In this document: in pieces, positions 9,134 to 17,646 of the stretch
Position numbering within the stretch: the stretch's first letter is position 1
Layout of the letters: each line of letters opens with the position of its first letter
Assembly (NCBI RefSeq): GCF_000374185.1
Contig: NZ_KB910518.1
Location: 3,605,687 to 3,669,686, forward strand
From: Paenibacillus sp. HW567
GTDB taxonomy: Bacteria; Bacillota; Bacilli; Paenibacillales; Paenibacillaceae
DNA length: 64,000 nt
Direction: 5' to 3'
Position numbers and translations under genes: made by a program
Notes under the pieces: generated by a model
Databases searched by the model: none
The model's input: only the letters and a program-made list of their open reading frames with translations
What the model was told of the DNA's origin: nothing

Positions 9134-9985
9134 GTGAAACTCGATTTGTCCCGCAGTAATCTGACTTCTTTGCCGGCAACAGCTTATTCCCTGAGTGAGA
9201 TTGCGGATTTGAATCTGTACGAGAATCATTTTGACAGCATCCCTGAAGAGATTTTCCAGATGTATGGCTTAGAAGTCTTAAACCTTTCAGCTAACGGGCT
9301 CACAAGCGTTTCTCCCCAGATCAAGGCACTAGCCAAGCTCAAAATGATAGATTTTGGCCATAATCAAATAGAAGCCATTCCACCGGAAATCGGCAGCCTG
9401 GCGCATTTGGAGGACTATCTTTATCTTCATAATAATTTGATTCAAACGGTACCCGCAGAAATCGGGAAGCTAGACAAGCTTAAATATTTGAATCTCAGCG
9501 ATAATCCTATTAACGAATTGCCCGGTGAAATTGGCAGTCTTTCCAAACTGGTAGAGCTACGTGTGATGAATACGCAATTAAGCGCATTACCCGAAGCTTT
9601 CGGCGGTCTGACCCATATTCGGGAGCTGCATCTGAGAAATAACCGGCTAACCACACTCCCGGAGATGTTCGGCCAGTTAACGAAGCTGCGGGTGCTGGAT
9701 GTTGAGGACAACCAGTTGATTCAGATTCCTGTATCGCTCGGCGGGTGCAAGAGGCTACGAAGGCTGAACTTGAGAAATAACCGGCTGACTGCTCTTCCTG
9801 AGAGCCTCGGAGGACTTGCTAATTTATTGGAGCTGGATTTAAGAAGCAACGGCCTGCTGGAAATCCCCGAATCCCTGCTGGAAATCAAGGGGCTTGAACG
9901 CTTGGATCTGAGGTGGAATCACGGGCTGAACGTTCCCAATTGGCTGCACAAATTAGAGGATAACGGCTGTATTGTTTATTTGTAA
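9134..9985 (+). CDS. Leucine-rich-repeat protein, cytosolic
   Basis: 283 residues composed almost wholly of about ten 23-residue leucine-rich repeats of the form LxxLPxxIGxLxxLxxLxLxxNxL, ending at a capping segment (NVPNWLHKLEDNGCIVYL). There is no signal peptide, membrane segment or catalytic domain, so it is probably a cytosolic protein-binding solenoid; the partner is unknown. The GTG start follows AGGAGG by 7 bases; the nearby ATG at 9129 runs into a stop after two codons. The repeat class is the one seen in Ras-group plant and bacterial LRR proteins. It sits directly behind the shortened ytpI, and a strong bidirectional hairpin follows it. Confidence 0.85.
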   Translation: MKLDLSRSNLTSLPATAYSLSEIADLNLYENHFDSIPEEIFQMYGLEVLNLSANGLTSVSPQIKALAKLKMIDFGHNQIEAIPPEIGSLAHLEDYLYLHNNLIQTVPAEIGKLDKLKYLNLSDNPINELPGEIGSLSKLVELRVMNTQLSALPEAFGGLTHIRELHLRNNRLTTLPEMFGQLTKLRVLDVEDNQLIQIPVSLGGCKRLRRLNLRNNRLTALPESLGGLANLLELDLRSNGLLEIPESLLEIKGLERLDLRWNHGLNVPNWLHKLEDNGCIVYL

Positions 9986-9997
9986 TTTACGGCATTG

Positions 9998-10047
9998 CAC
10001 AAAGAAGACTATTCCCTGCTCAGCGGCCTGGAATAGTCTTCTTTGTG
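9998..10047. terminator. Bidirectional terminator between the LRR gene and ytoI
   Basis: An 18-bp perfect inverted repeat (9998-10015 / 10030-10047) with a 14-base loop lies between two convergent genes. Confidence 0.85.
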
Positions 10048-10066
10048 TGTTCATTTGCTGACGCCG

Positions 10067-11401
10067 TCAGTTGTGGTCAATCGACTGCAGCATGAGTACA
10101 GCCTTGGCTACCAGGGTATCCAAATGGCTGATTTCTATCTCCAGCTTGCAGGTGCGGCGGCTGATTTCCAGCAGCTTCGGCATCACAATGACCGAATGCT
10201 CAATCTGCACCGGCCGGATAAAATAGGTGGACATATTGTCAAGCACATAATCGTTGCCTGTAAGATCCTTGGCCGCCCTGAAAGCGGAGAGGGTCATCAG
10301 GGTAGACAATACGCCCTCTGAAATGGTTCCGAGGTCCGTCGCCATCTGGGGCGTAATGAAGCCGTGAAAAAAAAGTCTGCCTTCCTCATCCCGCTCGTCG
10401 GCAAAGCCATTCCAGATCAGATGGTCGAACATTTCTCCGAGCTGCGGCTGGTTGCTGACATCACGCAGGCTCTGCAGCACCTCTCTGCGGGTGAGCGAGC
10501 CGACCAGCTTGCGGTTGCGGTCGACAATCGGCAGGAAGTCGATGCCCTCCCACATCATGATCTGCGCCGCCGAAGCCAGCGAGGTCTGCAGTGCCGCGGT
10601 GATCGGGCTGCGGACCATGGCCTTCTCGATGCTCTGCCCTTCGCCAAACTCCTCCACATCGCGGCGGCCCACGATGCCAATGACCCGGTTCCACTCATCA
10701 GTAACCGGAAAGCGCTGCTCTCCGCTGTCCAGCGAGAGCTGCCGCAGCTCGCCGGCCGTGCTGGTTATTTTCAGCGTATTGAGGCGGGGCTTGCTGTCTA
10801 CAATATCTTCAACCAGCATGATTTTCTTCTTGATCAACCGGTCAAAAATCGCCCGGTTAATCATCGAAGCTACGGTAAACGTATCATGCCGGGAGGAAAT
10901 TACAGGCAAATCCAGCTCGTCGGCCAGCGCTTTCACCTCACGGCTTGTCCCAAAGCCCCCGGTGACAAGCACCCCCGCGCCCTGCTCCAGTGCAAGCGAA
11001 TGCGCATCATCGCGGTTGCCCACAATCAGCAGGCTGTCCGCGTCGATATAGCGGACCATGGCATCAACCTTCATCGCTCCGATCACATATTTATGAAGAT
11101 GCTTGTTCAGCCCGTTCACACCGCCAAGCACATGGCCCTCTACAATATCGACTACATCGCCGAAGGTAAGCTGGTCGGAGATATTGCGCGGCTTCTTCTC
11201 CACCCGGACTGTACCAATCCGCTCCTTTGTAATAACGATGCCAAGGTTCTCCGCCTCCTTCACCGCACGGTACGCCGTGCCTTCGCTGACACCCATTTCC
11301 TTCGCCAGCTTGCGGACGGAAATCTTGGTCCCTACCTTCAGGCTTTCGATGTGCTGCAGCAGTTGTTCATGTTTTGTGATATTATCCCCTTGACCTTCCA
11401 A
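10067..11401 (-). CDS. ytoI: YtoI-like regulator: HTH, DRTGG, two CBS domains, hotdog
   Basis: 444 residues. Domains in order: an N-terminal winged helix (ISVRKLAKEMGVSEGTAYRAVKEAENLGIV is its core, about residues 26-56), a DRTGG domain (about 73-185, with GVLVTGGFGTSREVKALADE), two CBS domains (about 190-310, AAQIMMWEGIDFLPIVDRN in the second), and a C-terminal thioesterase-like hotdog domain (LTLSAFRAAKDLTGNDYVLDN). This is the Bacillus YtoI architecture. CBS pairs normally bind adenine nucleotides, so it is probably a nucleotide-sensing DNA-binding protein; targets are unknown. The start is TTG behind GGGGGTG. It faces ytpI and the LRR gene convergently. Confidence 0.88.
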   Translation of the reverse strand: MEGQGDNITKHEQLLQHIESLKVGTKISVRKLAKEMGVSEGTAYRAVKEAENLGIVITKERIGTVRVEKKPRNISDQLTFGDVVDIVEGHVLGGVNGLNKHLHKYVIGAMKVDAMVRYIDADSLLIVGNRDDAHSLALEQGAGVLVTGGFGTSREVKALADELDLPVISSRHDTFTVASMINRAIFDRLIKKKIMLVEDIVDSKPRLNTLKITSTAGELRQLSLDSGEQRFPVTDEWNRVIGIVGRRDVEEFGEGQSIEKAMVRSPITAALQTSLASAAQIMMWEGIDFLPIVDRNRKLVGSLTRREVLQSLRDVSNQPQLGEMFDHLIWNGFADERDEEGRLFFHGFITPQMATDLGTISEGVLSTLMTLSAFRAAKDLTGNDYVLDNMSTYFIRPVQIEHSVIVMPKLLEISRRTCKLEIEISHLDTLVAKAVLMLQSIDHN

Positions 11402-11508
11402 CTGTTACACCCCCATGCTCCGATCTGTACTACTCTGTACCCATTATACACGGTGGGAACCGCTGAATACAACAGCCTTCACCGCTATTATAACGCCGGA
11501 CAAGAGCA

Positions 11509-11545
11509 AAGCCGCGACTCTCCGTCAGCGGGAGGATCGCGGCTT
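11509..11545 (-). terminator. Terminator after the siderophore-binding lipoprotein gene
   Basis: Inverted repeat AAGCCGCGA / TCGCGGCTT (11509-11517 / 11537-11545) with partial inner pairing, 65 bases past the stop of the minus-strand gene at 11610. The T-run is short, so efficiency is uncertain. Confidence 0.6.
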
Positions 11546-11609
11546 CGTGGAACAGACTATAACGGGATAGTTGCAGGCAGCGGAACAGCCGGCATGGCTT
11601 GCTAGGGAG

Positions 11610-12650
11610 CTATTGCTTGCCGGTAACCGCAGCCACTACATCATCGACGATGCGGCCTTCGGCAATCGGCCCGGAAGACATCCACGTTCTGGCCGATACC
11701 TTGTAGAAATGCTTCTGCTTGACGGCAGGCATCACTTTCCATACCTGCAGCTTCTCCACCTCTGATTGGGCTGCAACTTCCTTCTCGTAATCCTCCTGAG
11801 AGCTGATTGATCCGCCGTAAATAGCGAACACATAATCTGCTGTAATATCAGGAAGCTTCTCCAGGGAAGTGTTGATTCCCCAGTCGTCCTCTGCCGTCTT
11901 CTGGAATTCGGCTACACTCGCATCCGCCCTGAACCCAAGCTTGTCGTAGAGCAGCGGCATGAAGCTGGGGAAAAACACCTGCAGGTCCTTATCCGATGGG
12001 CGGATATAGATAACGGACTTATTGCTTCCGACAGCAGAAGTAATCTCTGCCTTCGCAGCAGCAATCTTATCTTCGCTTGCCTGAATGACTTCCTGCGCTT
12101 TGTCTTCCAGCCCAAGTGCCTGGCCGATAACCTTAATGGATGACTTCCAATCATCTGGAGTGAAGGCAATCGTCGGTGCGATCTTGCTCAGTTCCCCGTA
12201 GCCCTTGTCATCCGTATAGTATTTTTGAAGCACAATCAAATCCGGCTGTGCCGCAAGGATAGCTTCCAGATTGAGCGTAAGATCCGCCTGGCCGGACATC
12301 TGAATGTTCTTCTCTTTTAACTCGTTGTACAGGTAGAAGCCGTCGAAACCGTAGGCATACACCAACGGTACATCCAAGGACAGCATAACATCCTCCAGAC
12401 CGATAACGGCAATACGCTTCGGATGCAGCGGAACCTCCGTTTCCCCGTAGGCGTGCTTGACGATTTGCATGGCGGGCTCCGCCGCAGGGGCTGCAGGAGA
12501 AGCGGCTCCGGTCTCCGCCGGGGCTGTGCTGCCGGTTGCGCTGTTGTTATTGCCGCAGGCGCTCACGACTAACCCCATAAGCATCAGGAGCAGCAGCGCC
12601 TTAGAACTCAGGATTTTGCCGAAACGGCCGGCTGTTGTATTTACAAGCAT
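11610..12650 (-). CDS. Iron-siderophore ABC transporter substrate-binding lipoprotein
   Basis: 346 residues. The lipoprotein signal has a long hydrophobic run and lipobox VSAC, giving Cys32 as the lipid-modified residue, followed by a low-complexity N/S/A/P linker. The mature part is a class III (FecB/FepB) binding fold: VKHAYGETEVPLHPKRIAVIGLEDVMLSLDV and EAILAAQPDLIVLQKYY are typical. It should capture a ferric siderophore at the outer membrane face and hand it to permease and ATPase subunits, none of which are in this window. A perfect Fur box lies just upstream. ATG follows GGAGGGGAAACC. The neighbouring Btr-like regulator suggests they serve the same siderophore. Confidence 0.9.
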   Translation of the reverse strand: MLVNTTAGRFGKILSSKALLLLMLMGLVVSACGNNNSATGSTAPAETGAASPAAPAAEPAMQIVKHAYGETEVPLHPKRIAVIGLEDVMLSLDVPLVYAYGFDGFYLYNELKEKNIQMSGQADLTLNLEAILAAQPDLIVLQKYYTDDKGYGELSKIAPTIAFTPDDWKSSIKVIGQALGLEDKAQEVIQASEDKIAAAKAEITSAVGSNKSVIYIRPSDKDLQVFFPSFMPLLYDKLGFRADASVAEFQKTAEDDWGINTSLEKLPDITADYVFAIYGGSISSQEDYEKEVAAQSEVEKLQVWKVMPAVKQKHFYKVSARTWMSSGPIAEGRIVDDVVAAVTGKQ

Positions 12651-12674
12651 GGTTTCCCCTCCAGGACGTTATGT

Positions 12675-12689
12675 TGAGAATCATTCTCA
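12675..12689. promoter_or_regulatory. Fur box upstream of the siderophore-binding lipoprotein
   Basis: TGAGAATCATTCTCA is a perfect 7-1-7 palindrome matching the Fur core TGATAATNATTATCA at 13 of 15 positions. It lies 25 bases upstream of the start codon, where bound iron-loaded Fur would block transcription. Confidence 0.85.
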
Positions 12690-12752
12690 CTGGAGTAATT
12701 ATAAACACTAATGCACCAAGAAAGAATATATAATCGTGCCGGATTTCACTAT

Positions 12753-14369
12753 TTATAGAGCACGAAATACTAGTTTCAGCTCATTCAGCAGTTGCCTGTG
12801 GCGGTTCGCCGTATACTCAAGATACGGCTCGCTGAGCCAGGCATGCCCTGGGGCCAGGTATACATTTCCGCTTCTGACCGCCTTCAGGCTGTTCCAGTCC
12901 GCAGATTGCCGCAGCCGCTCCCATCCGGCCTGTGTCTGCCGTTCCTTCGCCACGCTCACGAGCAGCGCATCCGCCTCCAGTGTCAACAACTGCCCAGCCT
13001 CGATATACTCTGTGAACTTAACTTCCCCGACACCGCGGGCAGCGCCGATCCGGAGGTCATCATACAACACCGTGCCCGCGCGCCTCCCCCACAGCATGAT
13101 GCCTTTCGGGGAGAGTGACAGAATTGCAAGCCTGCTCTCCCGCAGGCTGCCCGGAAGGTTCCGGCGCACCGCCTCAGCTTCTTCATCGTAACGGGCCAGC
13201 CAGCGCTCCCCTTCCTTTTCCCTGTCCAGGAACCCCGCGGTATCCCTCAGATGGCTTCTCCAGTCATCCTCATGCCACTTCAGGAACAGTATCGGCGCAA
13301 TGGAACGGAGCTTCTCCTTCTCCTCTTCGGGAATCATCTCGTCCAGCGCGACGATTCGGTCCGGCTTCGCCCGTTCCAGAGCCAGCCGGTTAAAATCATA
13401 ATCGTGGCTCAGCGGCACCTTGACGTCAAACCGGTATCTGCGGAAGTAATCGTCGCTCCAGGTCTGATCCATGGGGGCGGCGTAGGGAATCATTTGCAGC
13501 GTCAGCAGATGGCCAATGTTGGGCCAACTGTAGGCGGCCGTCCTGCACTTCCGATTCAGGGAATACAGTCTGGGCGGAATACCCACCTGCTTTTTGAACT
13601 GGCTGCTGAAATATAGCGGGTCCTTGTAGCCGACCGCATCTGCCACTTCTCCGGGCGTCCCGCCGGCCTCCAATAATCGTTTGGCTTCATTGGTACGCTG
13701 CTCCGTTAGAAATTCCATAGCACTCTGCCCGAAGCGTTCCTTGAAGGAGCGCATGAAATAATACCGGCTCATGCCCGCCTTCTCCGCCAGCTCCTCAATC
13801 GTGACTGCTTCCCCGAAATTTGTCTTTATATATTGAAAAGCTTTCTCCAAAGCCGCTTCGTTCTGCTCCTTCCGTCTGAAGCATATATACAGCAGCTCCT
13901 GAAAACCTGCATGGCTGATGAACCGCTCCGCGGGATCGCCGGTGTTCCAGTGGTCCATGATTTTCCCGCAATATGTCAGAGCGGAGGCGTTCGCAGGAAC
14001 GGCGAACCGCTGCCAAGCTGCCATCGCGTTTACAATCTGTGTGGTGTCAGCTCCTGCGCCGGTAAGCTCAAATGACATCCGGTACAGTATGCGTGCTTCG
14101 CCGTAGTCAAAGTCCAGCTCCACCCGCTGCCCCGGCATCACATAAGACACAGCATTGGGCACCAGCGGATAAGGCAGCCCATCAAGAACCAGCCGGCCGG
14201 GCGGACCGTCTATGGCAAGCAAGCAGTGGGTGGGAGCAGCCGTATCGAGCAGTACATGCGGCCCGCTTACGGTCTCCCGGCTGCAGTCCTGCATCCGGAA
14301 GGAGACTCGGTCCAACAGCTCTTGAACTGCCAGCTCATACTCCCGGTCGAAATTGTGATCCATATCCAT
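12753..14369 (-). CDS. AraC regulator fused to a siderophore-binding domain (Btr-like)
   Basis: 538 residues in three parts: an N-terminal arm (1 to about 170), a two-helix-turn-helix AraC domain (about 178-275: TIEELAEKAGMSRYYFMRSF, then GGTPGEVADAVGYKDPLYFS), and a C-terminal TroA/FecB-like binding domain (about 290-538). This is the layout of Bacillus Btr (YbbB), which senses the siderophore bacillibactin in the cytosol and activates its uptake genes. The target here is probably the adjacent binding lipoprotein. A perfect Fur box lies 43 bases upstream. Start: ATG at 14369 is only 3 bases from AAGGGGGG; the second ATG at 14363 is better spaced. Confidence 0.88.
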   Translation of the reverse strand: MDMDHNFDREYELAVQELLDRVSFRMQDCSRETVSGPHVLLDTAAPTHCLLAIDGPPGRLVLDGLPYPLVPNAVSYVMPGQRVELDFDYGEARILYRMSFELTGAGADTTQIVNAMAAWQRFAVPANASALTYCGKIMDHWNTGDPAERFISHAGFQELLYICFRRKEQNEAALEKAFQYIKTNFGEAVTIEELAEKAGMSRYYFMRSFKERFGQSAMEFLTEQRTNEAKRLLEAGGTPGEVADAVGYKDPLYFSSQFKKQVGIPPRLYSLNRKCRTAAYSWPNIGHLLTLQMIPYAAPMDQTWSDDYFRRYRFDVKVPLSHDYDFNRLALERAKPDRIVALDEMIPEEEKEKLRSIAPILFLKWHEDDWRSHLRDTAGFLDREKEGERWLARYDEEAEAVRRNLPGSLRESRLAILSLSPKGIMLWGRRAGTVLYDDLRIGAARGVGEVKFTEYIEAGQLLTLEADALLVSVAKERQTQAGWERLRQSADWNSLKAVRSGNVYLAPGHAWLSEPYLEYTANRHRQLLNELKLVFRAL

Positions 14370-14411
14370 GATCCCCCCTTGTCTATCGCAATCTATCGAA
14401 ATGATTTTAAT

Positions 14412-14426
14412 TGATAATAATTATCA
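14412..14426. promoter_or_regulatory. Fur box upstream of the Btr-like regulator
   Basis: TGATAATAATTATCA is an exact match to the 7-1-7 Fur consensus, placed just upstream of the AraC-fusion gene. Together with the box at 12675 it makes the pair an iron-starvation unit. Confidence 0.92.
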
Positions 14427-14542
14427 CCGTCAATTTTTTCCCGCCACCAACAAGCAAAAGGCGCTTCACACTACCGTTTCCGGCCGAATGGAGCACCCTG
14501 GGCTGAGCAGCCGATTTTTTCATCGTCCGCTCCAGTATTTTC

Positions 14543-14827
14543 CTAAAGTCTTTGCGAGACTCTTGCATCTTCATTCCACTTGCCCTGCCACTGCTCCAGC
14601 TTAGCTTTGCGGACCGCCTCAAGCCGCTTCTGCTTCTCTTCATCCACCCCAATGATGAAATGCAGGTGCGAGGCGATGACGAGAAAGGCAAAAATGCACC
14701 AGACCACACCGAAGCCCAGCGCCCAGCTTGGTCCGCCCTGAAAAGACAATTGCGGCAGAGCGTAGAGAAGCATGGCCAGCGCCGCCAGCATGTAGACGAC
14801 GTGCTTGAATTTGTTTCTTTTTTTCAT
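14543..14827 (-). CDS. Small two-helix membrane protein, unknown function
   Basis: 94 residues. Positively charged N-terminus (MKKRNKFKH), a first hydrophobic segment at about 10-29, a short Gly/Pro loop, a second at about 36-60, then a charged cytosolic helix (DEEKQKRLEAVRKAKLEQWQGKW). I do not recognise the family. ATG at 14827 has AAGGAG 9 bases upstream; a start eight codons earlier has no such site. Its 3-prime end faces the Fur-controlled AraC gene, 116 bases from the Fur box, on the same strand. Confidence 0.65.
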   Translation of the reverse strand: MKKRNKFKHVVYMLAALAMLLYALPQLSFQGGPSWALGFGVVWCIFAFLVIASHLHFIIGVDEEKQKRLEAVRKAKLEQWQGKWNEDARVSQRL

Positions 14828-15002
14828 AGATGACAGCTCCTTCTCTCTCAAGGGTTGTTCAATTGAATCTATATCTCTACTCTATGAACAGGCTGCCGGA
14901 ATTATGAGACAAGCCGGGAAAAAATATGGAAAGTGTAGGCTTGGGCATAGCAGGAACGGCTGCGATGTGAGATGATGGAGGCATTTCAGGGAGGGATTTT
15001 AT

Positions 15003-15578
15003 TTGAATAACGCATATAACCACTCAGAGTACATTATCCGTAAAAAGGTGTTCTCTATCATGGGAGCCAAGCTCCATATCTACAATAGCTCGGAGGAGCT
15101 TGTGCTGTATTCGCAGATGAAAGCGTTCAAGCTGAAGGAGGACATCGCCCTTTATACCGATGAGACCATGACCAAAGAGCTGCTGCGCATCAAGGCCCGG
15201 AATGTGATTGATTTCAGCGCTACGTATGACGTGCAGGATTCAGAGACCGGTGAACATCTTGGCTCTCTGCGCCGCAAAGGGCTCAAATCCATCGTGAAGG
15301 ACGAGTGGGTGCTGCTGGACAGCAGGGATACCGAAATCGGGTTGATTAAGGAGGACAGTACGGCGATGGCGCTCCTGCGGCGTTTTATTACACTGATTCC
15401 GCAGAAATATAATATTGAGCTTGGGAACACCACCTTTCCCGCCTTCCGTCAGAACTTCAATCCCTTCGTCACCAAAATTATCGCCGACTTCTCCGAGGAC
15501 CGCAAAGGGCTGCTCGACCGCAGACTTGGTCTGGCCGCCGGAATTCTGCTCTGCGCTGTGGAGGGCAAGCAGGAATAG
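15003..15578 (+). CDS. LURP-one/scramblase-like protein
   Basis: 191 residues with the tubby-like beta-barrel pattern of LURP-one-related proteins: KVFSIMGAKLHIYNSSEELVL, then repeated short strands with charged turns (DETMTKELLRIKARNVIDFSATYDV, EHLGSLRRKGLKSIVKDEWVLLD). The start is TTG, 7 bases after GGGAGGG. Bacterial members have no firm function; some bind membranes or phospholipids. The downstream hairpin ends the transcription unit, so it is monocistronic. Confidence 0.7.
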   Translation: MNNAYNHSEYIIRKKVFSIMGAKLHIYNSSEELVLYSQMKAFKLKEDIALYTDETMTKELLRIKARNVIDFSATYDVQDSETGEHLGSLRRKGLKSIVKDEWVLLDSRDTEIGLIKEDSTAMALLRRFITLIPQKYNIELGNTTFPAFRQNFNPFVTKIIADFSEDRKGLLDRRLGLAAGILLCAVEGKQE

Positions 15579-15614
15579 GGCGGGCGACGCGTCTACTCTG
15601 ATTTGTCGCTGACA

Positions 15615-15665
15615 CAACAGGAGGGTGCTCCAGCAGCCAAATGGCTGAGGGACACCCTCCTGTTG
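15615..15665. terminator. Bidirectional terminator
   Basis: A 13-bp perfect inverted repeat (15615-15627 / 15653-15665) with a second small inner hairpin (AGCC/GGCT) lies between the convergent LURP-one-like and yheA genes. Confidence 0.75.
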
Positions 15666-15704
15666 CTTGCGCACGGCTTGTACCATCCGTACAAATGGCG
15701 AAGC

Positions 15705-16049
15705 CTATTGTGCGCCGCCGTACATCTCCGATAAGCTATCGGTAATAATTTTGTTCACATCCTCAATGACCACGCTGAGACGGCGTTCCGCATCGAACAG
15801 GCGGCGGATGCCTAAGTTCAGGTTCAGCACCTCAAACAGCTTCTCCATTTGCTCCATTTCCTCCTGCGGCGGCATCTCTCCGTTCATCATCCGCTGCTGC
15901 AGCTCAATCTGGTTCTGCCGGAAGTTATCCAGCATCCGCTTGCTCTCCTGGTCCGCCTCAATCACCTTCATCGCGTTTCTGATATCCGTTACCTCACTGC
16001 TGTCCTTGATGGCCCGCGCCAATTCATGCGCCTTATCAATTACGTTCAT
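15705..16049 (-). CDS. yheA: YlbF-family protein, YheA-like
   Basis: 114-residue all-helical protein: VIDKAHELARAIKDSSEV, DQESKRMLDNFRQNQIELQQ and NKIITDSLSEMYGG are the marks of the UPF0342/YheA group of the YlbF/YmcA family. Relatives YlbF and YmcA help direct RNase Y; YheA itself has no assigned role. ATG at 16049 has AGGAGG 7 bases upstream; the upstream in-frame start overlaps that site. In Bacillus yheA lies beside yheC and yheD, and here it is divergent from the first YheC/YheD paralogue, which supports the name. Confidence 0.8.
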   Translation of the reverse strand: MNVIDKAHELARAIKDSSEVTDIRNAMKVIEADQESKRMLDNFRQNQIELQQRMMNGEMPPQEEMEQMEKLFEVLNLNLGIRRLFDAERRLSVVIEDVNKIITDSLSEMYGGAQ

Positions 16050-16268
16050 TATTATTCCTCCTAAAATTTGGTTCACATCCCCTTATGCGGGTTCACTCCG
16101 AAAACATTTGCTTTTGTTCTTTCCAAACGAGAGATTTAATCCGTCCGGAACGGCTTTTTGAAGAGTAGGTCAATCACCAAGGGTCAGATGTCTCCATATG
16201 ATGAATGATATGTAATTCTTAAGCTTCATATTGCCGGCATCATGCTGCCTACCGGAAGGAGATCCAAG

Positions 16269-17636
16269 ATGTCTAAGCTCAAGATCCCGGTCCAAACGGT
16301 CCACTCGGGCATCCTGCAGGAAAACACTGTAATGCTTGGCGACAAATCAATGAAGAGGCTCAAAATACCGGCAAACGGGACACTCCAGCTCACCTTCGGC
16401 TCTTTCCGGCAGGAGGTCACAGTCATTCCGGTTCCCAAAGCCGAGAGTCTGCGCATAAGTGAGGCACTGGCGCGGCGGCTTGGGCTCAGACAACGACTTA
16501 TGCTTAATGTGTCCTACACCTCGGGAAGCCGCATTCTACGGCTCGGTCCGTTAATTGGAGTGCTGGTAAGCCGCGACCATCCGGATCATCCCGACAGACT
16601 GTTCGGCCCGATCACTATGTTCTGCCGGGAGCTGACCAATGCCTGCCATGCACAGGGCGCCTATGTATATTTCTTCACCCCGGAAGCGCTGGAAACGCAC
16701 AGCTCTTCCGTTCAGGGCTGGGTATACGACGAGGGCTGGCGGAAGCTGACTCTTCCTGTGGCCGATGTGATCAACAATCGGCTTACAACACGAAAGGTTG
16801 AGAACAAACCTAGCGTACAGCATTTTCTGGCGGATGTAAAATCCCGCTATGGCACACATTTTTTCAATGAGAAGTTCCTTGACAAGACAGAGGTTTTTGA
16901 AGCGCTTGCCCAAGACACCGCCCTCCAGCGGTATTTGCCGGAATCCCATACCCTGAAGGGCTTCGCCACCCTGAAGAAGATGTGCAACAGCTATTCCAGT
17001 GTATTTCTCAAGCCTGTTCGCGGCAGTCTCGGAAAAGGCATTCTGCGCATTTCCAGGGAAGAAGGCGGCGGCTACCGGCTGCTGTCCACCACACCCCTGG
17101 GCACACGCAAGATTAGCTTTCCTACTCTGGCAAAGCTGTTCCAAGCCATCGCCCCCAAGATGAAAACCACCCGCTACCAGATTCAACAGGGCTTGCCCTT
17201 GATGGAGCTGGGTCGGCGTCCGGTAGATTTCCGGGCGCTGGTGCAGAAGAACGGCACCGGCAAATGGGGGGTTACCTCCATTGTCGCCCGTACCGCCGGA
17301 AGCAACCATTTTGTCTCGAATCTGGCCCGCGGCGGGACACTCAGTACAGTGCGTGAGGCCATCTCCAAAAGCAATCTGCCCTCTGGTCTGAAGGAGAGCA
17401 CACAGCTTCAGCTTCCCCGGGCAGCCCTGGCTATTGCCAGAGGCGTCGAAACCTATATCCCGGCGCATTTCGGAGAGCTTGGAATTGACCTCGCCCTCGA
17501 TCAATCGGGAAGAATCTGGCTTCTGGAGGTCAACTCCAAGCCATCCAAGAATGACAACACACCGCTGAATGATCAGAAGATCAGGCCTTCCGTCAAACAA
17601 ATGATTTTATATTGCCGCTATCTGGCCGGGTTATAA
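16269..17636 (+). CDS. YheC/YheD family ATP-grasp protein 1 (long form)
   Basis: 455 residues. An N-terminal beta-rich domain of about 90 residues (VQTVHSGILQENTVMLGDKS) precedes the YheC/D ATP-grasp region: VINNRLTTRKVENKP, KPVRGSLGKGILRISREEGG (ATP-binding glycine-rich loop), VDFRALVQKNGTGKWGV and ELGIDLALDQSGRIWLLEVNSKP (metal-binding acidic and Asn residues). ATP-grasp enzymes join a carboxylate to an amine or thiol through an acyl phosphate; the substrate here is unknown. YheC/YheD are spore-coat associated in Bacillus. The long form matches YheD (about 450 residues). ATG at 16269 follows GGAAGGAGA. First gene of a six-gene array. Confidence 0.9.
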   Translation: MSKLKIPVQTVHSGILQENTVMLGDKSMKRLKIPANGTLQLTFGSFRQEVTVIPVPKAESLRISEALARRLGLRQRLMLNVSYTSGSRILRLGPLIGVLVSRDHPDHPDRLFGPITMFCRELTNACHAQGAYVYFFTPEALETHSSSVQGWVYDEGWRKLTLPVADVINNRLTTRKVENKPSVQHFLADVKSRYGTHFFNEKFLDKTEVFEALAQDTALQRYLPESHTLKGFATLKKMCNSYSSVFLKPVRGSLGKGILRISREEGGGYRLLSTTPLGTRKISFPTLAKLFQAIAPKMKTTRYQIQQGLPLMELGRRPVDFRALVQKNGTGKWGVTSIVARTAGSNHFVSNLARGGTLSTVREAISKSNLPSGLKESTQLQLPRAALAIARGVETYIPAHFGELGIDLALDQSGRIWLLEVNSKPSKNDNTPLNDQKIRPSVKQMILYCRYLAGL

Positions 17637-17646
17637 GGAGGACATC

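Noticed and set aside
10364-11605. 413-codon open frame opposite ytoI
   Set aside because: Antisense to a gene with five recognisable domains; composition typical of a shadow.
16551-17600. 349-codon open frame opposite ATP-grasp gene 1
   Set aside because: Antisense shadow; the plus-strand gene has conserved ATP-grasp motifs.
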